Below, one piece after another: positions 1-10,734 of a DNA stretch of 64,000 nucleotides. Under the pieces are notes generated by a model. It did not search any database, was not told the origin of the DNA, and saw only the letters and a program-made list of their open reading frames with translations. The DNA is from Symbiodinium natans. Lineage: Eukaryota; Sar; Dinophyceae; Suessiales; Symbiodiniaceae. The stretch spans positions 377,922 to 441,921 of the forward strand of contig CAJNDS010002107.1 of the NCBI GenBank assembly GCA_905221605.1. Reading direction: 5' to 3'. Within the stretch, counting starts at the first letter, position 1, and each line of letters opens with the position of its first letter. The translations under genes were made by a program, and so were the position numbers.

Positions 1-960
1 CCTTAAACAGGACCTTGCGGTGCCGTGCAGCCATATAGTCAGCCTCCCACACACGCAGGCGAAGATAAAACACCCACGCACAGAAACCCCCCCCCCCCAA
101 AAAAAAACACAAGCCTGCAGCTTTGTCAGGGCTTTGTGTACCCTGACCATTTCACATCATGTGAAAAAACAACCTACAAATAGATAAACAAATATCAAAA
201 ACAATTGCACATATTATAAGTCAAAAAAGCAGGCCTTGCTTCGTAGTCGGCCTCGAAGCGGTACACGGCCGCCACCGGGTTGTGCAAAAAGTCTCCAAAC
301 AGACAACGACAAGTGAAGCAAAGCAAAGAAACCAAACAAAAAGAAAAATGAGCCGTCGCCGTCACGACCACGTCCGCCCTTTCCTCCCAAAAAGAAAACA
401 CAAAAACTACACGCCTACAGAAAACAAAAAGCAAAAAATGGAAAACAGCCGCCTGCTGTACCAGGACTGGGGCGGCCCTGTTCAACCCGAACGCTTTCCA
501 CACTGCCCTCACACCACGCTCACAAAAAAAAAAAAAACGCATGAACCAACTAGGAACAGAGCGGGTCCGGGTCCGACTCCTCGGCCCAAAAGGGCTGCTG
601 CCTTTTCGGCCTTTGCAAAACCAAAAAATGTTTGTTTTTCTCTCCTTCCTGTCCTCCCTGGGCCTCTTCTTTGTCCAGCTTTCTAGTGGCCCGTTTTGCG
701 CCTGAAACCAAAAAGGCCATGCACACAAAGGCAAAACAAATTCTAAAGCTAAGGCTCCCACACAACTCGGAGCTCTTAACCAGCTCATATTCACCAACTA
801 CCCTAGAACACTAAGCCCTAAACCCTAAACCCTAGAACCCTTTAACCCTAAGATTTCTAAGAAGATGAACTTGCAAGAACGTAGGGAACCCCCCCCAAAA
901 CGGGCTCAAGCTGCCAAATAAAAATAGCTCTGTACGAAGGCTGCCCGCCTTGCTCTGCGC
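1..960. other. A-rich and C-run spacer, no gene recognised
   Basis: The first kilobase holds short homopolymer runs (a C run followed by an A run near 90-110, A runs near 525-536) and a long A-rich stretch at 280-450. Open frames exist on both strands but read as low-complexity Lys/Arg/Pro or Phe-rich strings with no family resemblance. A short CCCTAAA block sits at about 811-850. I see no supported gene, RNA or mobile element. Confidence 0.5.
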
Positions 961-971
961 AGCTGCCGCGA

Positions 972-1065
972 GGTTTAGGGCTTAGGGTTTTAGGGTTTAG
1001 GGTTTAGGGTTTAGGGTTTAGGGTTTAGGGTTTAGGGTTTAGGGTTTAGGGTTTAGGGTTTAGGG
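972..1065 (+). repeat. Interstitial telomere-like array (TTTAGGG)n
   Basis: About thirteen near-perfect TTTAGGG heptamers follow one CTTAGGG unit and one 8-mer. The G-rich strand is on the plus strand. The array starts and stops abruptly against non-repetitive DNA. This unit is the telomere repeat of most plants, many algae and dinoflagellates; here it is internal. Confidence 0.95.
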
Positions 1066-2714
1066 GAAGTGCAGCGGGAGCTTGCGGTGTAGGATTTGGG
1101 GTGGCTCAGGGTACTAGAAATTGCAGGGTTTCGAGTTTAGGGTGCAGAAGTTTAGGGTTTTTTGTGGTACTAGTAATTATAGGGGTTTAGGGTTGAGGGT
1201 TGAGGGTGCAAGCGCGCAATCGGCAAAATCATACAACTCCAAGTAGAGAGGCCTCTGGCAGTGACCCATCAACACTTGTCCAGCCCAGTGCCTAAACATT
1301 CTTCCCGAAGACAGACCCAGGTCATGTGCAACTACGTTGGGTTTAGGATTTAGGGTTTAGGGTTTCGAAACTTGTAAAACCCCATTTGGGGAGGGGAGTT
1401 AGGATTTCAGGTTTAGGATTTTGTAGGATTGTAGGAACCTCTATGTAGAACAAGCGGAGTGATTCATGACATCACCTGGGACACCCCGCGTCCGGAGAGC
1501 GGAGCTCAAAACCTCGAAAGCCCTAAACCCTCATGCTCAACGTGTGGAGGGCGTCGTGTTCGCGGCGCAAAACCTCTGTTACGTTCACAGCATAGCGTTG
1601 GGTTTCGGGGTGTAGTTCAGGGTTTTGGATTTAGGGTTTAGGGTGTAGGGTGTTGGGCTATGGGCTTCGAGCAGCATGCGCTGACAAGAGGGCGCCGAAA
1701 TTCACTGGTGGGTGTATCCCCCTACCCTCTCGTGCGCTGGGATGGCGGGATGTGGGGCAATCTTCTGGCGTTCAGGCTTGAAGCCATCACGTCTGGGGCA
1801 AGAGGGTCTCAAAATCCGATCGCGGTTCCGCGTAGATCAGGCGCCTGACACTTTGCAGCGACGTCCAGAGTACGTGATCTTGGTGGAGGCAGAGAAACCC
1901 TAAACCCTAAACCTTAAACGCATGGAAACGGACGTCAAAATTTGGGTCACCTGATCTTGGCCGGCTTACAATGGCAAGCCTGTACCTTGCTTGTCGTTGC
2001 CGAAACCCATTGTAGCATGCCGAAAAGGGCCCGATCCGGTTTGGGTAGGGATTCGGGGGGGGGTTGGGAGGTACTGCGGGTTTCCGCCAGCAGCTGCAGC
2101 TGCAGCTGCCCAAAACCTGATGAGAGGTTGCTTGAAAAGTCTCGGGCTTTGGGTGTGGTGCGCAAGCTTCCTTCGGAGTTTTTCCAGCAACCTCCGAATG
2201 CGGCTCGGGTTGCAGAAGGTCCCGTGACGACCAAGGACAAGTCTGCACACTTAGCGACTTTGCATCCTTACATACACCGATACCCCTGTAAGCACACCCT
2301 AAACCCTGTACCCTAAACCCCTATGCCCATCGCCGGATCCCGCCCCCTTCCCCCCCCTCTGTGGTTTGGGTTAGGCTTCAGGCCACCATGCAGGTGCCCT
2401 TGCGGAGGATATCCTATGTAGAGCCCTTGTGTATACTCGCGTATCTCCTCTATACACCTCATAGCTGTATCTATGTACCGAGATGTCGATGAATACACCA
2501 TATACACAGGCTTCTATTCAATTCTGCGTATCTGTCTATCTGTTTTCTTATATATATATATATATAAACACACGCACACCCACGTACGTGCGCGCGCGAT
2601 CTATACTCCCATCTAAAAAAAAACCTAACCCCTAAACCCAATATTCAGAGTCAAGGGCACAGTAGCAACGACTGGGTGGCTCTGTTGGATGCTCTGAACA
2701 GGCTTTTGGGTTTA
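1066..2714. other. Mosaic spacer with short telomere-like fragments
   Basis: Degenerate TTTAGGG units lie at about 1110-1200, 1339-1366 and 1625-1655, and CCCTAAA units at about 1898-1917 and 2297-2322. A (GCAGCT)n patch occurs near 2089-2110 and a (TA)n run near 2552-2567. Overlapping open frames on both strands at 1.9-2.3 kb have no recognisable domain and no consistent coding strand. No gene is called. Confidence 0.5.
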
Positions 2715-2830
2715 GGGTAAGGGGGGTAAGGGGTAAACGGGGTAAAGGTGATGAAGGGGGTAAAGGGGGTGAAGGGGGTGAAGGGGGCAAAGGGGGTAAG
2801 GGGGTTGAGGAGGGTTAAGGGCATTGGTCT
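2715..2830 (+). repeat. G-rich minisatellite, about 10 bp (GGGGGTRAAG)
   Basis: Repeated GGGGGTAAAG, GGGGGTGAAG and GGGGGCAAAG units follow a telomere-like start. Translation gives a KGV/KGA repeat that would look like a protein but is a direct product of the repeat. It may be a drifted telomere-like block. Confidence 0.8.
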
Positions 2831-3510
2831 TGGGGCTCAGAGGCGGTCAGCATGCACTCTCATGCACTCTCGGGATGATAAGACGTCCCGTGACATCCAG
2901 TCTCACGCGTCGTCAAAGCCTTCGAGATTGGGGTGTTAAGTTAGGACCCAACAAATCACCGGGATTTTCTGTGAAACCTCCCGAGGTCGCGTGAATTGTC
3001 GGCCTCATGTTTTTTTCGCGAAATGGGCGTGTCTCAATTTTCCAAGGCATGTTCTGCATGGCTCCGCTATACTCAACCATCTTGGTGATTACGAGCTCGC
3101 ACCGAGTATTGAGACATATCCAAAGCAGAGATTCCCAAGCCATGGTGCATCGAGTCAGACAACCACCGCTGAGCACCATGCATGTTGTTTCGGCATAACC
3201 CCTCTAAACCCCCAAAACGCCTGAATCCACAAAACCCCTAAGCTCCCAAAACCCGTGAACCCCCCAAAATCTACATCAAGTTGCACAGTCCAGGGCACAA
3301 GTACCCTGGGCTCATAGGGGAACCCAAGGCCGCAGATTTCAGGTGGGTTGAGATGCGCAGGCGTAGGATTTGGGCATCAACCCTAGACCCTAAACCCTAA
3401 GAGCTGCAAAGCAGCAGGAGGAGGACCCTTGGGCTGGGAGAGGTTCCCTGATCAGAGAGTTCCCAACCCTAAACTGTTCATAGAACCTGTAAAGCCTTCG
3501 GAACCTCTAG
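2831..3510. other. Spacer, no gene recognised
   Basis: A mostly unique stretch with short overlapping open frames on both strands at 2.9-3.2 kb, none recognisable. Toward 3,200-3,260 it becomes a degenerate C-rich telomere-like sequence, and a short CCCTAAA fragment lies at about 3,381-3,402. Confidence 0.45.
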
Positions 3511-3620
3511 GTTGAGGGTTTAGGGTTTAGGGTTTAGGGTATAGGGTTTAGGGTTTAGGGTTTAGGTTTTGGGTTTAGGGTTTAGGGTTTAGGGTTTAGG
3601 GTCTAGAGTTTAGGGTTCGG
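3511..3620 (+). repeat. Interstitial telomere-like array (TTTAGGG)n
   Basis: About fourteen TTTAGGG units with isolated variants (ATAGGG, TTTTGGG, TCTAGAG). G-rich strand on plus. Confidence 0.93.
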
Positions 3621-3713
3621 GGTTTGAGACTTGCGTCCGACTCGACCGGTCCTGGGGATCTGTTGAGATGGGCTTCGGCTGTTCTGAACCTGGTCGGAAC
3701 AGCTTCAGCATCT

Positions 3714-3823
3714 GCTACTAGTTGCTTAAGAACCCCCAAAAATCCAAAATAATCATCCCTATCCTAAACCCTAAACCCTAAACCCCATATTGCTATGTGG
3801 GGGTTCTTAAGCAATTCGTAGTC
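3714..3823. mobile_element. Foldback element with about 25-bp inverted arms around a telomere-like core
   Basis: The left arm (3714-3738) contains TTGCTTAAGAACCCCC and the right arm (3798-3823) its reverse complement GGGGGTTCTTAAGCAA. The interior contains three CCCTAAA units. The structure fits a miniature inverted-repeat or foldback element, but no target-site duplication was established and no second copy was found in the window. Confidence 0.6.
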
Positions 3824-3949
3824 TGTGGGTCTCCGGAGGAGTCCGAAGGGGTTCTGCGTCCAAGCATACGCCATGCTCCACAACGGCGTCTGTATATACA
3901 CGTTGCGCTCCGCCGCTGCGCACCATCACCCGGGCGTTAGCCGTGCCCT

Positions 3950-4061
3950 CAGGGTTTAGGGTTTAGGGTTTAGGGTTTAGGGTTTAGGGTTTAGGGTTTA
4001 GGGTTTAGGGTTTAGGGTTTAGGGTTTAGGGTTTAGGGTTTAGGGTTAGGGTTTAGGGCTA
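3950..4061 (+). repeat. Interstitial telomere-like array (TTTAGGG)n
   Basis: One of the purest arrays of the window: about fourteen perfect heptamers, then a single TTAGGG hexamer unit and degenerate ends. G-rich strand on plus. Confidence 0.95.
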
Positions 4062-4662
4062 GAGCCCCAGATCTATCAGACCTCGTAACTCGGGCCGAAA
4101 GGATATGACGCTGTCCTTGCAACAAGGGGGGGGGGTGCCTTCACTGCCAGTACCTGCTACAGCTGATGTGGGATCCTGCTAGTCTGCAGATCGTGAGGTC
4201 TCCAACTTTGTAGAAGGCTGTGTGGCTCAAAGCCCCCCGGAGTGAGAAGAAGGCTGGGCATAAACCCTAAACCCTAAACCCTAGACCCCTAAACCGCTTC
4301 GAAGATGCCGGCTCAGAGGCTACGGGTCACGGTGCTACGGTACGCCAGAGGCAGCGCAGCAGCGAAGCACGGGAGACCCACACACTCCGAGCTCGGAAGG
4401 CGCTTTGTTTTATCGTGAAAGGATGAAACCGTCCCATCGAAGGTTCCCTAAAATATCCCGAAAGTATGCGATATCCCTCATGAATCGAAGAATACCCCAA
4501 ACTTTTGCGGGGACCTTCCGTGCGCTAAACCCAGAAATTTCCAGCCACCTGGGCCGCTTCCATAGCCCAAGGGGTTGCTGGGATGACCCAGACGGGCACT
4601 GGACGGAGGAGTATTTTAGTCCGCATCACGTAACCTTCACAGCTTCTGCTATATCATGGCAA
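4062..4662. other. Spacer, no gene recognised
   Basis: Unique sequence with one short CCCTAAA block at about 4,261-4,293. An open frame at 4405-4677 on the plus strand runs into the following array and has no family resemblance, so it is not called. Confidence 0.45.
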
Positions 4663-4738
4663 ACCCTTAAACCCTAAACCCTAAACCCTAAACCCTAAAC
4701 CCTAAACCCTAAACCCTAAACCCTAAACCCTGAACCCC
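4663..4738 (-). repeat. Interstitial telomere-like array (CCCTAAA)n
   Basis: About ten perfect CCCTAAA units on the plus strand, so the G-rich strand is minus. Together with the TTTAGGG array at 4841-4982 it forms an inverted pair around a unique spacer of about 100 bp. Confidence 0.95.
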
Positions 4739-4840
4739 AATCATCTGGCCCTCCGGATGCGGTCCGAGCTCGGCTTCCAGGTCGCAGCGTGACTCGTCAG
4801 GGGCAAGGAGCCGGGGAGGCCGGGTCTCCACACCTTTCTC

Positions 4841-4982
4841 TGGGGTTTAGGGTTTAGGGTTTAGGGTTTAGGGTTTAGGGTTTAGGGTTTAGGGTTAAGG
4901 GTTTAGGGTTTAGGGTTAAGGGTTTAGGGTTTAGGGTTAAGGGTTTAGGGTTCAGGGTTCAGGGTTTAGGGTCTAGGGTCTC
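4841..4982 (+). repeat. Interstitial telomere-like array with TTAAGGG variants
   Basis: TTTAGGG units are interrupted at regular intervals by TTAAGGG, then by TTCAGGG and TCTAGGG at the distal end. The variant is repeated every third unit over part of the block, which suggests amplification of a 21-bp higher-order unit. Confidence 0.93.
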
Positions 4983-5797
4983 ACACTGAGGTTCTGGACA
5001 GGTCCCCTTCTCCGGTCTTCTTTTTTCCATCCCACTATCTTGTATTTAGGGGGACCCTCACTGCCCCACATGGTCCCTTCCTTATCTGGTTTCCCTTTTT
5101 TTTGGAGGGGGGGTGGGGGGGCCAAGGTGATTTGGGGGGTACCCAAAAAAGGGGACCATGACTAAGAGAGCTGACCCTATGGCAAGGAGCGAGCTGGAGT
5201 CGTCGTTTCAGAAACCTCTCTTTGGCATCAACTCCGGCAAGCTGCCGCGACTGCGAGCGGATCGAAGGTAGCTGTTCTACAGGCCTCTGGGAACCATCCC
5301 CATAAACAACGTTGTGGTGACAAATGCCTAAGGAGAGTGCTGTTCTACTGTGTTCTACTGGCCAGCAAGGAATCCGGCGTCGCCCTTGGGAGCCGCATGC
5401 TGACACACACCAAAGTGCGAGGACAACGTAAACGTCGCAAAGGCAAGTGCCCAAGGAATCAAACCCAACACTTACCAAACTCCTGAAAACCATCGAACTC
5501 AAGCAACTTGACGTGCGATTGAGAAACTCGCTCAAGGACAACTAGGACAGCTCAGCAGATGTAAACCCTAAGCCCCTCGAAGCCCTAAACTCCACGGCTG
5601 CTCCCCAAGCCCTTGCTCCATGGTAGGCCCGCCCCTGGGCAGGGACTTGGTCTGAAGCCTCTGGAGGCGCAGTGCACTCCAGGGGTAGTGTCCAAATGCG
5701 TCTCCGAATTCCTGTCCCGATAGTTGAGCTGGCAAGCTGAAGGGCTGAAGGGTCTGAAGATGCTTTAAGTACAGCCTGCCGGGCTTAGGGCTTTAGG
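4983..5797. other. Spacer largely free of telomere repeat
   Basis: Includes a G-rich run near 5,106-5,120. A minus-strand open frame of 168 codons (5035-5541) has no recognisable domain. Short CCCTAAA-like remnants occur at 5,560-5,590. I cannot support a gene. Confidence 0.4.
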
Positions 5798-5851
5798 GCT
5801 GAGGGCTTACAGCTGAGGGCTTACAGCTGAGGGCTTACAGCTGAGGGCTTA
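5798..5851 (+). repeat. 14-bp tandem repeat (GCTGAGGGCTTACA), about four copies
   Basis: Three complete and one partial copy of GCTGAGGGCTTACA. The unit contains a GAGGGCTTA core and looks like a doubled, mutated telomere heptamer (2 x 7 bp). Confidence 0.85.
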
Positions 5852-6012
5852 GCACAGGAAAAAATGCGCAAAGCCTGCAGTGGGACCTGATTTCGCGAAA
5901 CGCGCGCATTCAAAGCTGCAGGAAATCTCCCCTCCCCTGTGAAGCACCATGTGTAGCAAAAGAGTGGTGAACAGGTCGAAGATGCTAGCCACAAGTACTC
6001 ACAAAGCCCCTA

Positions 6013-6360
6013 AGCCCTAAACCCTAAACCCTAAACCCTAAACCATCAGGGGGCCACGAGCCCCAAGTCGCTTACCGCCCTTGGCGGAGACTCGGGGCAA
6101 AGGGAGCTCAGCTGCAATCGGTAGATTTCGGAGCCCGATGGTGCCATGCACGACAGGGTGCCTCCTGCATTCGACCCCCCAATTCCTCTCGTAAGGTTTA
6201 GGGTTTGGGGTAAAGGGTAAAGGGCAAAGGGCTTAGCTGTAGGGTTTAGGGTTTAGAGTTTAGGGTTTGGGGTTTGGGGTTTAGGGTGAAGGGTAAAGGG
6301 TACAGGGTTTAGCGTTAGGGTTTAGGCTTTAGTGTTTAGGGTTCGGGGTTTAGGGTTTTC
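6013..6360. repeat. Inverted telomere-like pair: CCCTAAA then degenerate TTTAGGG
   Basis: CCCTAAA units at about 6013-6046 and a degenerate G-strand block at 6197-6360 with TTTGGGG, TAAAGGG, TTTAGCG and TTTAGTG variants. The 150 bp between them are unique and show no gene. Confidence 0.85.
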
Positions 6361-6399
6361 AAGTTTTCCAACATCACTGTGCGGGGTACGAAAGGAGGT

Positions 6400-6500
6400 C
6401 ATGACCAGCATCATCACCACCCCAACCACCGCGGCCCCCACTGCTACAACTGCCACTACCACTACGATATACTACTACGGCACTACCATCTTTACGACTA
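6400..6500. repeat. Degenerate triplet-rich tract
   Basis: A run of ACC, ACT, CTA, ACG and CAC triplets. It translates as a Thr-rich string but is best read as drifted trinucleotide repeat. Similar degenerate triplet tracts recur near 34.6, 37.5 and 43.1-43.8 kb. Confidence 0.7.
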
Positions 6501-6507
6501 CGAATCA

Positions 6508-6598
6508 CCCTAAACCCTAAACCCTAAACCCTAAACCGTAAACCCTAAACCCTAAACCCTAAACCCTAAAACCTAAACCCTAAACCCTAAACCCTGTC
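6508..6598 (-). repeat. Interstitial telomere-like array (CCCTAAA)n
   Basis: About twelve units with one CCGTAAA variant and one 1-base deviation. It is followed after about 100 bp by an opposite-strand array. Confidence 0.94.
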
Positions 6599-6699
6599 CT
6601 GTCTCTGCAAGGGCCCCCTACGGCTTACATGGGCTCGGGCTCGGCTTCGGCTTCATCTTCGTCGGGATCCTCGCGGTTCTGAGGCAGATCCTGGTCGGT

Positions 6700-6846
6700 G
6701 TGGGGTTTGAAGGTTTGGGGGTTTGGGGTTTAGGGTTTAGGGTTTAGGGTTTAGGGTTGGGGGTTTAGGGTTTAGGGTTTAGGGTTTGGGGTTTGGGGTT
6801 TGGGGTTTGGGGTTTAGGGTTTAGGGCTTAAGGCTTGGGGTTTAGG
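6700..6846 (+). repeat. Telomere-like array, mixed TTTAGGG and TTTGGGG
   Basis: Alternating clusters of TTTAGGG and TTTGGGG on the plus strand. Variants are grouped rather than scattered: four consecutive TTTGGGG units, then TTTAGGG again. Confidence 0.9.
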
Positions 6847-6942
6847 GCTTCCTTGTGCAAAGTTGGGTGCATTAACCCAAACCCTGCAAGAGACTACGAC
6901 ATCCATGGGACAACACGAACCCTAACATTGGGATCATCTATT

Positions 6943-7270
6943 ATAGGGGCCTGAATAATTCGAGTAGGGTTTTGGGGGGTTTATTATATTGTAATTCTAA
7001 AGGGACCCTAAGGGACTACTATTAGTAATTATTCCGATCCCTGTATTGCCCACATACTGCTCTAACCACAGCGGACAACCCTGAATCCTACACCCTGGTG
7101 CCTAAACAACCCTCAAGCACCCAAAACCCTAAACAACCCTCAACCCCGAAAACCCTACACAAAAACTAAAAAAAGGGGTCGGAATAATTACTAGTAGTAT
7201 TCCCTTATGGTCCCTTTGCAATTATACTACAAGATCCCCCAAACCCTATTCTAATTCTAAAGGCCCCTAT
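6943..7270. mobile_element. 328-bp foldback element (family F4) with arms of about 100 bp
   Basis: The left arm 6943-7042 and the right arm 7174-7270 are imperfect reverse complements. Both outer ends read ATAGGGGCC, and both arms share AATAGGGTTT/GAGTAGGGTTTT, AAAGGGACC, AAGGGA and TAGTAATTATTCCGA. The spacer of about 130 bp contains degenerate C-rich telomere-like sequence. A related single arm lies at 28,104-28,200. There is no coding sequence, so it would be non-autonomous. Superfamily not assignable. Confidence 0.75.
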
Positions 7271-7389
7271 TTGACTGTGGCACGCGTTGTCCCTGAGGGG
7301 CTCTAGGCCGGGCCTCGTCGTCCGAGTCTTCCATAGCACATTGGTGTAAGATGTGGGCCAATCGACAGCCTGCTTTTCGGGTTCTCAGG

Positions 7390-7532
7390 TTCCCTAAACC
7401 CTAAACCCTAAACCCTAAACCCTAAACCCTAAACCCTAAACCCTAAACCCCAAACCCTACGTAAACCCTAAACCCTAAACCCTAAACCCCCCAAACCCTA
7501 AACCCCAATACCCCTAAACCCCCTAAACCCTG
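7390..7532 (-). repeat. Interstitial telomere-like array (CCCTAAA)n
   Basis: About twenty units, the first nine perfect, then interruptions (TACGTAAA, CCCCCCAAA) and longer C runs at the distal end. Confidence 0.94.
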
Positions 7533-8250
7533 TTAAGGGCTCTGGGGGGTCTCCCTTTTCTTACCTCTACCCCATTTTAGCGAATACTTGCTTCCACTTC
7601 CCAGAGAAATCCATATGCAACAAACTGACATCATTCCTAACGGGGCCGATAGATTCAGGGTTCAGGGGTAGTCCCATAGAAGCTACTAGTATGTCCAAAT
7701 CAACCCCAGATACTGTGGTTATCAGCACAGCTTCCAAGTACTACGGTGTAGGTTTACTTGAAGGTTCCTAGGTGGTTCCAAATAGGGTTGCAAGCAAACT
7801 ACCCTAAAACAACGTCGTAACCAAATAGAACTCTAAACGCCCTTCGTATAACCCTACGTACCAGGGTTCTTCGGATTGACGCATAAGTGCTTGGGTCCCA
7901 CAAACCCCTTGCACGCCATACATAGCCATGGAAGGGTTTAGAGAGGCCTCCTCAGGCTAAGGGTTAAGGGTTGAGTCTTTAGGAAAAAAACCGACCTCCG
8001 AAGATGTCCACAAAAGCTGCAAACAGGGAGCCCGCCAAACGAGAAGGCCCCAACAACCAAGTCCACCCTGGATGTCAGAGAGCTTAGGGAGCAGGACCTC
8101 ATAATTGTTCGATGTATGTGGCTCATGGGGTCCCGGTCAGCTGACCGTCCAACCCTCTAAGCCCTAAACCCTGAGCCCTAAACCCTCAGCCCCAGCTCCA
8201 AGGAGGTTTGAAAAAAGACCCTTCGCCCTGAAAGCCTAAAAGCTAAAACC
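7533..8250. other. Unique spacer, no gene recognised
   Basis: About 600 bp with little telomere-like sequence until 8,150. A minus-strand open frame of 62 codons (7938-8126) has no resemblance to a known family. Short CCCTAAA units resume at 8,155-8,190. Confidence 0.45.
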
Positions 8251-8251
8251 C

Positions 8252-8872
8252 TAAGCCCTAAACCCCTTAAACCCTAAACCCTAACCCCTAAACCCTAAAC
8301 CCTAAACCCCCCCCCTAAGGTTGTGTGGGCCTACGGCGTGCCAATCTTTCACGGAGATGGGCTCGAGCAGCTCCTCAGAAGCCAGAGGCCTGAAGCAGAA
8401 TCTGCAGGGCTTTAGGGTTTGGGGTTTAGGGTTTAGGGTTTAGGATTTAGGGTTTGAGGTTTAGGGTTTAGGGTTTAGGGTGGAGAGATGATTCGGCTTG
8501 CCTCCAGCCACGGCTGGGACTCACGCCTGGCTGGGAACCCTTGTAAGGCGGGCTGGTCTGGGGCTACTCAAGCACAGCTGCACTTGCTACACAGCCATGA
8601 AGAAATTAGGAGGGACTTCGGGGGAAAAAACCTAAACCCTAAACCCTAAACCCTGATGTCCGGGCCCTGGACGATTCGTTCTGTACATCACACTCTTCAC
8701 CTTCCGCGGATTCCTGGGGCGGCGATGTGGGGGGGGGGGGTCTTGCTTGGCCGTCCCGAGAGTGGCTCCGAAGCCATCGACGTCCGGCTTAGGGCCCAGG
8801 AATGAGGGTTTAGGGTTTAGGGTTTGGGGTTTAGGGTTTAGGGTTTAGGGTTTAGGGTTTAGGGTTTAAGGT
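8252..8872. repeat. Cluster of four telomere-like arrays on alternating strands
   Basis: C-strand units at 8252-8318 ending in a C run, G-strand at 8411-8483, a short C-strand block at 8629-8654, and G-strand at 8804-8872. The orientation flips three times within about 600 bp. The intervening DNA (8484-8628 and 8655-8803, the latter with a G10 run) is unique. Confidence 0.9.
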
Positions 8873-9848
8873 GTTTTGACGCCTCTCCCGGAGTTGAAGT
8901 CTGAAGGACCCTTAGGAGGGGCAAGGTGCCAAGAATCCCCGTTTGAAGACCCGCATGCCCACCACATTCAATGTACTAAACTGTTTAGACTGTAAGGCAC
9001 TGTGTCGTAATAGGAGGAGGACACCCGTCATTTAGAATCAGCCCGGCCATTGCCGACCATAAGCAAAAGTCCCCAAGCCCTAAACTCCAAACCATGCCCG
9101 TCGCGTGCGCCCTGCCTGTTCGAAGAAGGACTTCGCTACCGAACTTTCTTCTGCCTGAGGCCAGCTGCAACCCATATTTTAAAGTAACTTAAGTTGGGTT
9201 CTCAAACCCTTAGCCACCCCAAACCCTAAACCCATTGTATCCCCCCCATCCTAAACCCCTAACCCCTCAAACCGTAAACTTAATCAATTGCCTTCATAAA
9301 CCCTAAACCACTAAACCCAAACCCGAACACCCAGTTCTCTTTGGTCTTCAAACCACAAAGCGCAACACTCCCGCCCCCCGCCCCGCCCCGAAATCTGAAG
9401 CCTAGGTTTAGGGCTTAGGGCTTAGGGTTTCTGGTTTAGGGTTTATATAGGGCTTAGCGCTTAGGGTTCAGGGTTGAGGGTTGCTTCCCTGAGTCCGCGG
9501 CCATCGGCGACAGGACGCTGCTGAAAGGAGCGAAAGGAGCCTGAGAGAGGGTCTGCTCAAGGGCACAGGTCTCCCTGAAAAACCCCGGGTTGAGGGTTTA
9601 GGGTGGGGGTACAAGAGGGTATAAGCGGGGGTACAAGGAAGGGGGGGTATAAGGGTCGAGCATGGGTTTAGGAAGCATTCACTCGTTCACTGGTCAAGCA
9701 ACTCGTCAAGCGACGGAAGCATACCCGCCCATCGGGTCCCACGACATTAGAAAACTAGTTTACCCAAAAGAGTCTTCCTCAAGCCAAAGCCAGCAGTCTT
9801 TGCTCCTACCCTTTTCAGACCGAAATTCAAACATGTATATTTTTGCGC
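8873..9848. other. Spacer with degenerate telomere-like fragments
   Basis: Contains scattered CCCTAAA variants at 9,190-9,330, degenerate TTTAGGG at 9,400-9,482, and a G-rich (GGGTATAAG / GGGTACAAG) patch at about 9,600-9,655. No gene is recognised. Confidence 0.45.
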
Positions 9849-9967
9849 ACGAAACTTTGACTAATGTCAAGAACTTTGTCCACGGCACATTGCTCATTGC
9901 CCACGGAATCTTGACCAGCGCGAATGGCATTTTGATAATCGCCCGGGGCACACTGATCATCGCCCCA
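9849..9967 (+). repeat. 21-bp minisatellite encoding a 7-residue period
   Basis: Units of 21 bp of the form CACGGCACATTGCTCATTGCC are aligned from 9881: four consecutive units, with a diverged unit upstream (9849-9869) and drifted copies to about 10,045. In one frame they read HGTLLIA, HGILTSA, NGILIIA, RGTLIIA, inside an open frame at 9662-10033. There is no independent sign that the frame is expressed, and the opposite strand is open too. Confidence 0.7.
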
Positions 9968-10423
9968 GTAACCTTTGATCCTTGTCAATGCCCACAGTAC
10001 TTTGATTCTTGCCCACGGCACACGCGGGTTTGATCAATGCCCAGAATAACGCCCGTTAGTTGCGAATGATGCGCACTCACGCTTGAGGGCTTAGCTATGC
10101 GGGTTTGAGGGTTAGGCAGGGTGCTCGGAACACCCCGAAGATAAAAGCTCTAAAGCTCCTAAGCCTCAAGCCCTAAACCCTGAACTTCCTAAACCCGGAA
10201 CTTCCTGCTAAACTCCCCCCTACTTGCCTCGGCTTCCTAAACCCCCTAAACTCCCTAAACTCCCCTGAAATTCCCTGAGCTCCTAAACGCCAAACACCGA
10301 GACAGCAATCGCTCAAGGCCCTTGCCCCAAGGGACTCCATGTCCTCATCGTCTTCCTGACCAATCTGCAGCCCTCCCTTCGGCTCTTAGGGTTTAGGGTT
10401 TAGGTGTTTAGGGGACTTCGGGC

Positions 10424-10507
10424 TTAAGTACTTATGACCTAAGCCACTGTTAAGCCCCTAAGTCCTTAAGTACTTACGACCTAAGCCACTGTTAAGCCCC
10501 TAAGTCC
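10424..10507 (+). repeat. 42-bp direct tandem duplication
   Basis: Two copies of a 42-bp unit beginning TTAAGTACTTA and ending CCCCTAAGTCC, at 10,424-10,465 and 10,466-10,507, differing by one base (TATGACC against TACGACC). Function unknown. Confidence 0.9.
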
Positions 10508-10734
10508 TCAAACATGGGCTGTGCTTGGGCGGTAGCTGCAGCTACAACTGAGTAAAGTCAAACACTACACCCTGAACCCGAAGCTCTTCACAACTGGGCT
10601 TAGTTTTTCAGAAGTAAGCCCTAGAACCTAAACTCTAAACGAAGTAGCCCAAACAAGCCCTGAACTCCTGTCAAGGGCCTCTACGAGCTCACAGAAGAGA
10701 CCCCGCAGGCGCTCGCCTCGGCCAAGAGAGGCTT

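Noticed and set aside
1-850. True chromosome end at the left border
   Set aside because: The first 800 bases contain no terminal telomere tract and the arrays are internal, so there is no evidence that the window starts at a telomere.
2715-2939. A small protein with KGV repeats
   Set aside because: The repeats derive from a GGGGGTRAAG minisatellite and no conserved sequence follows.
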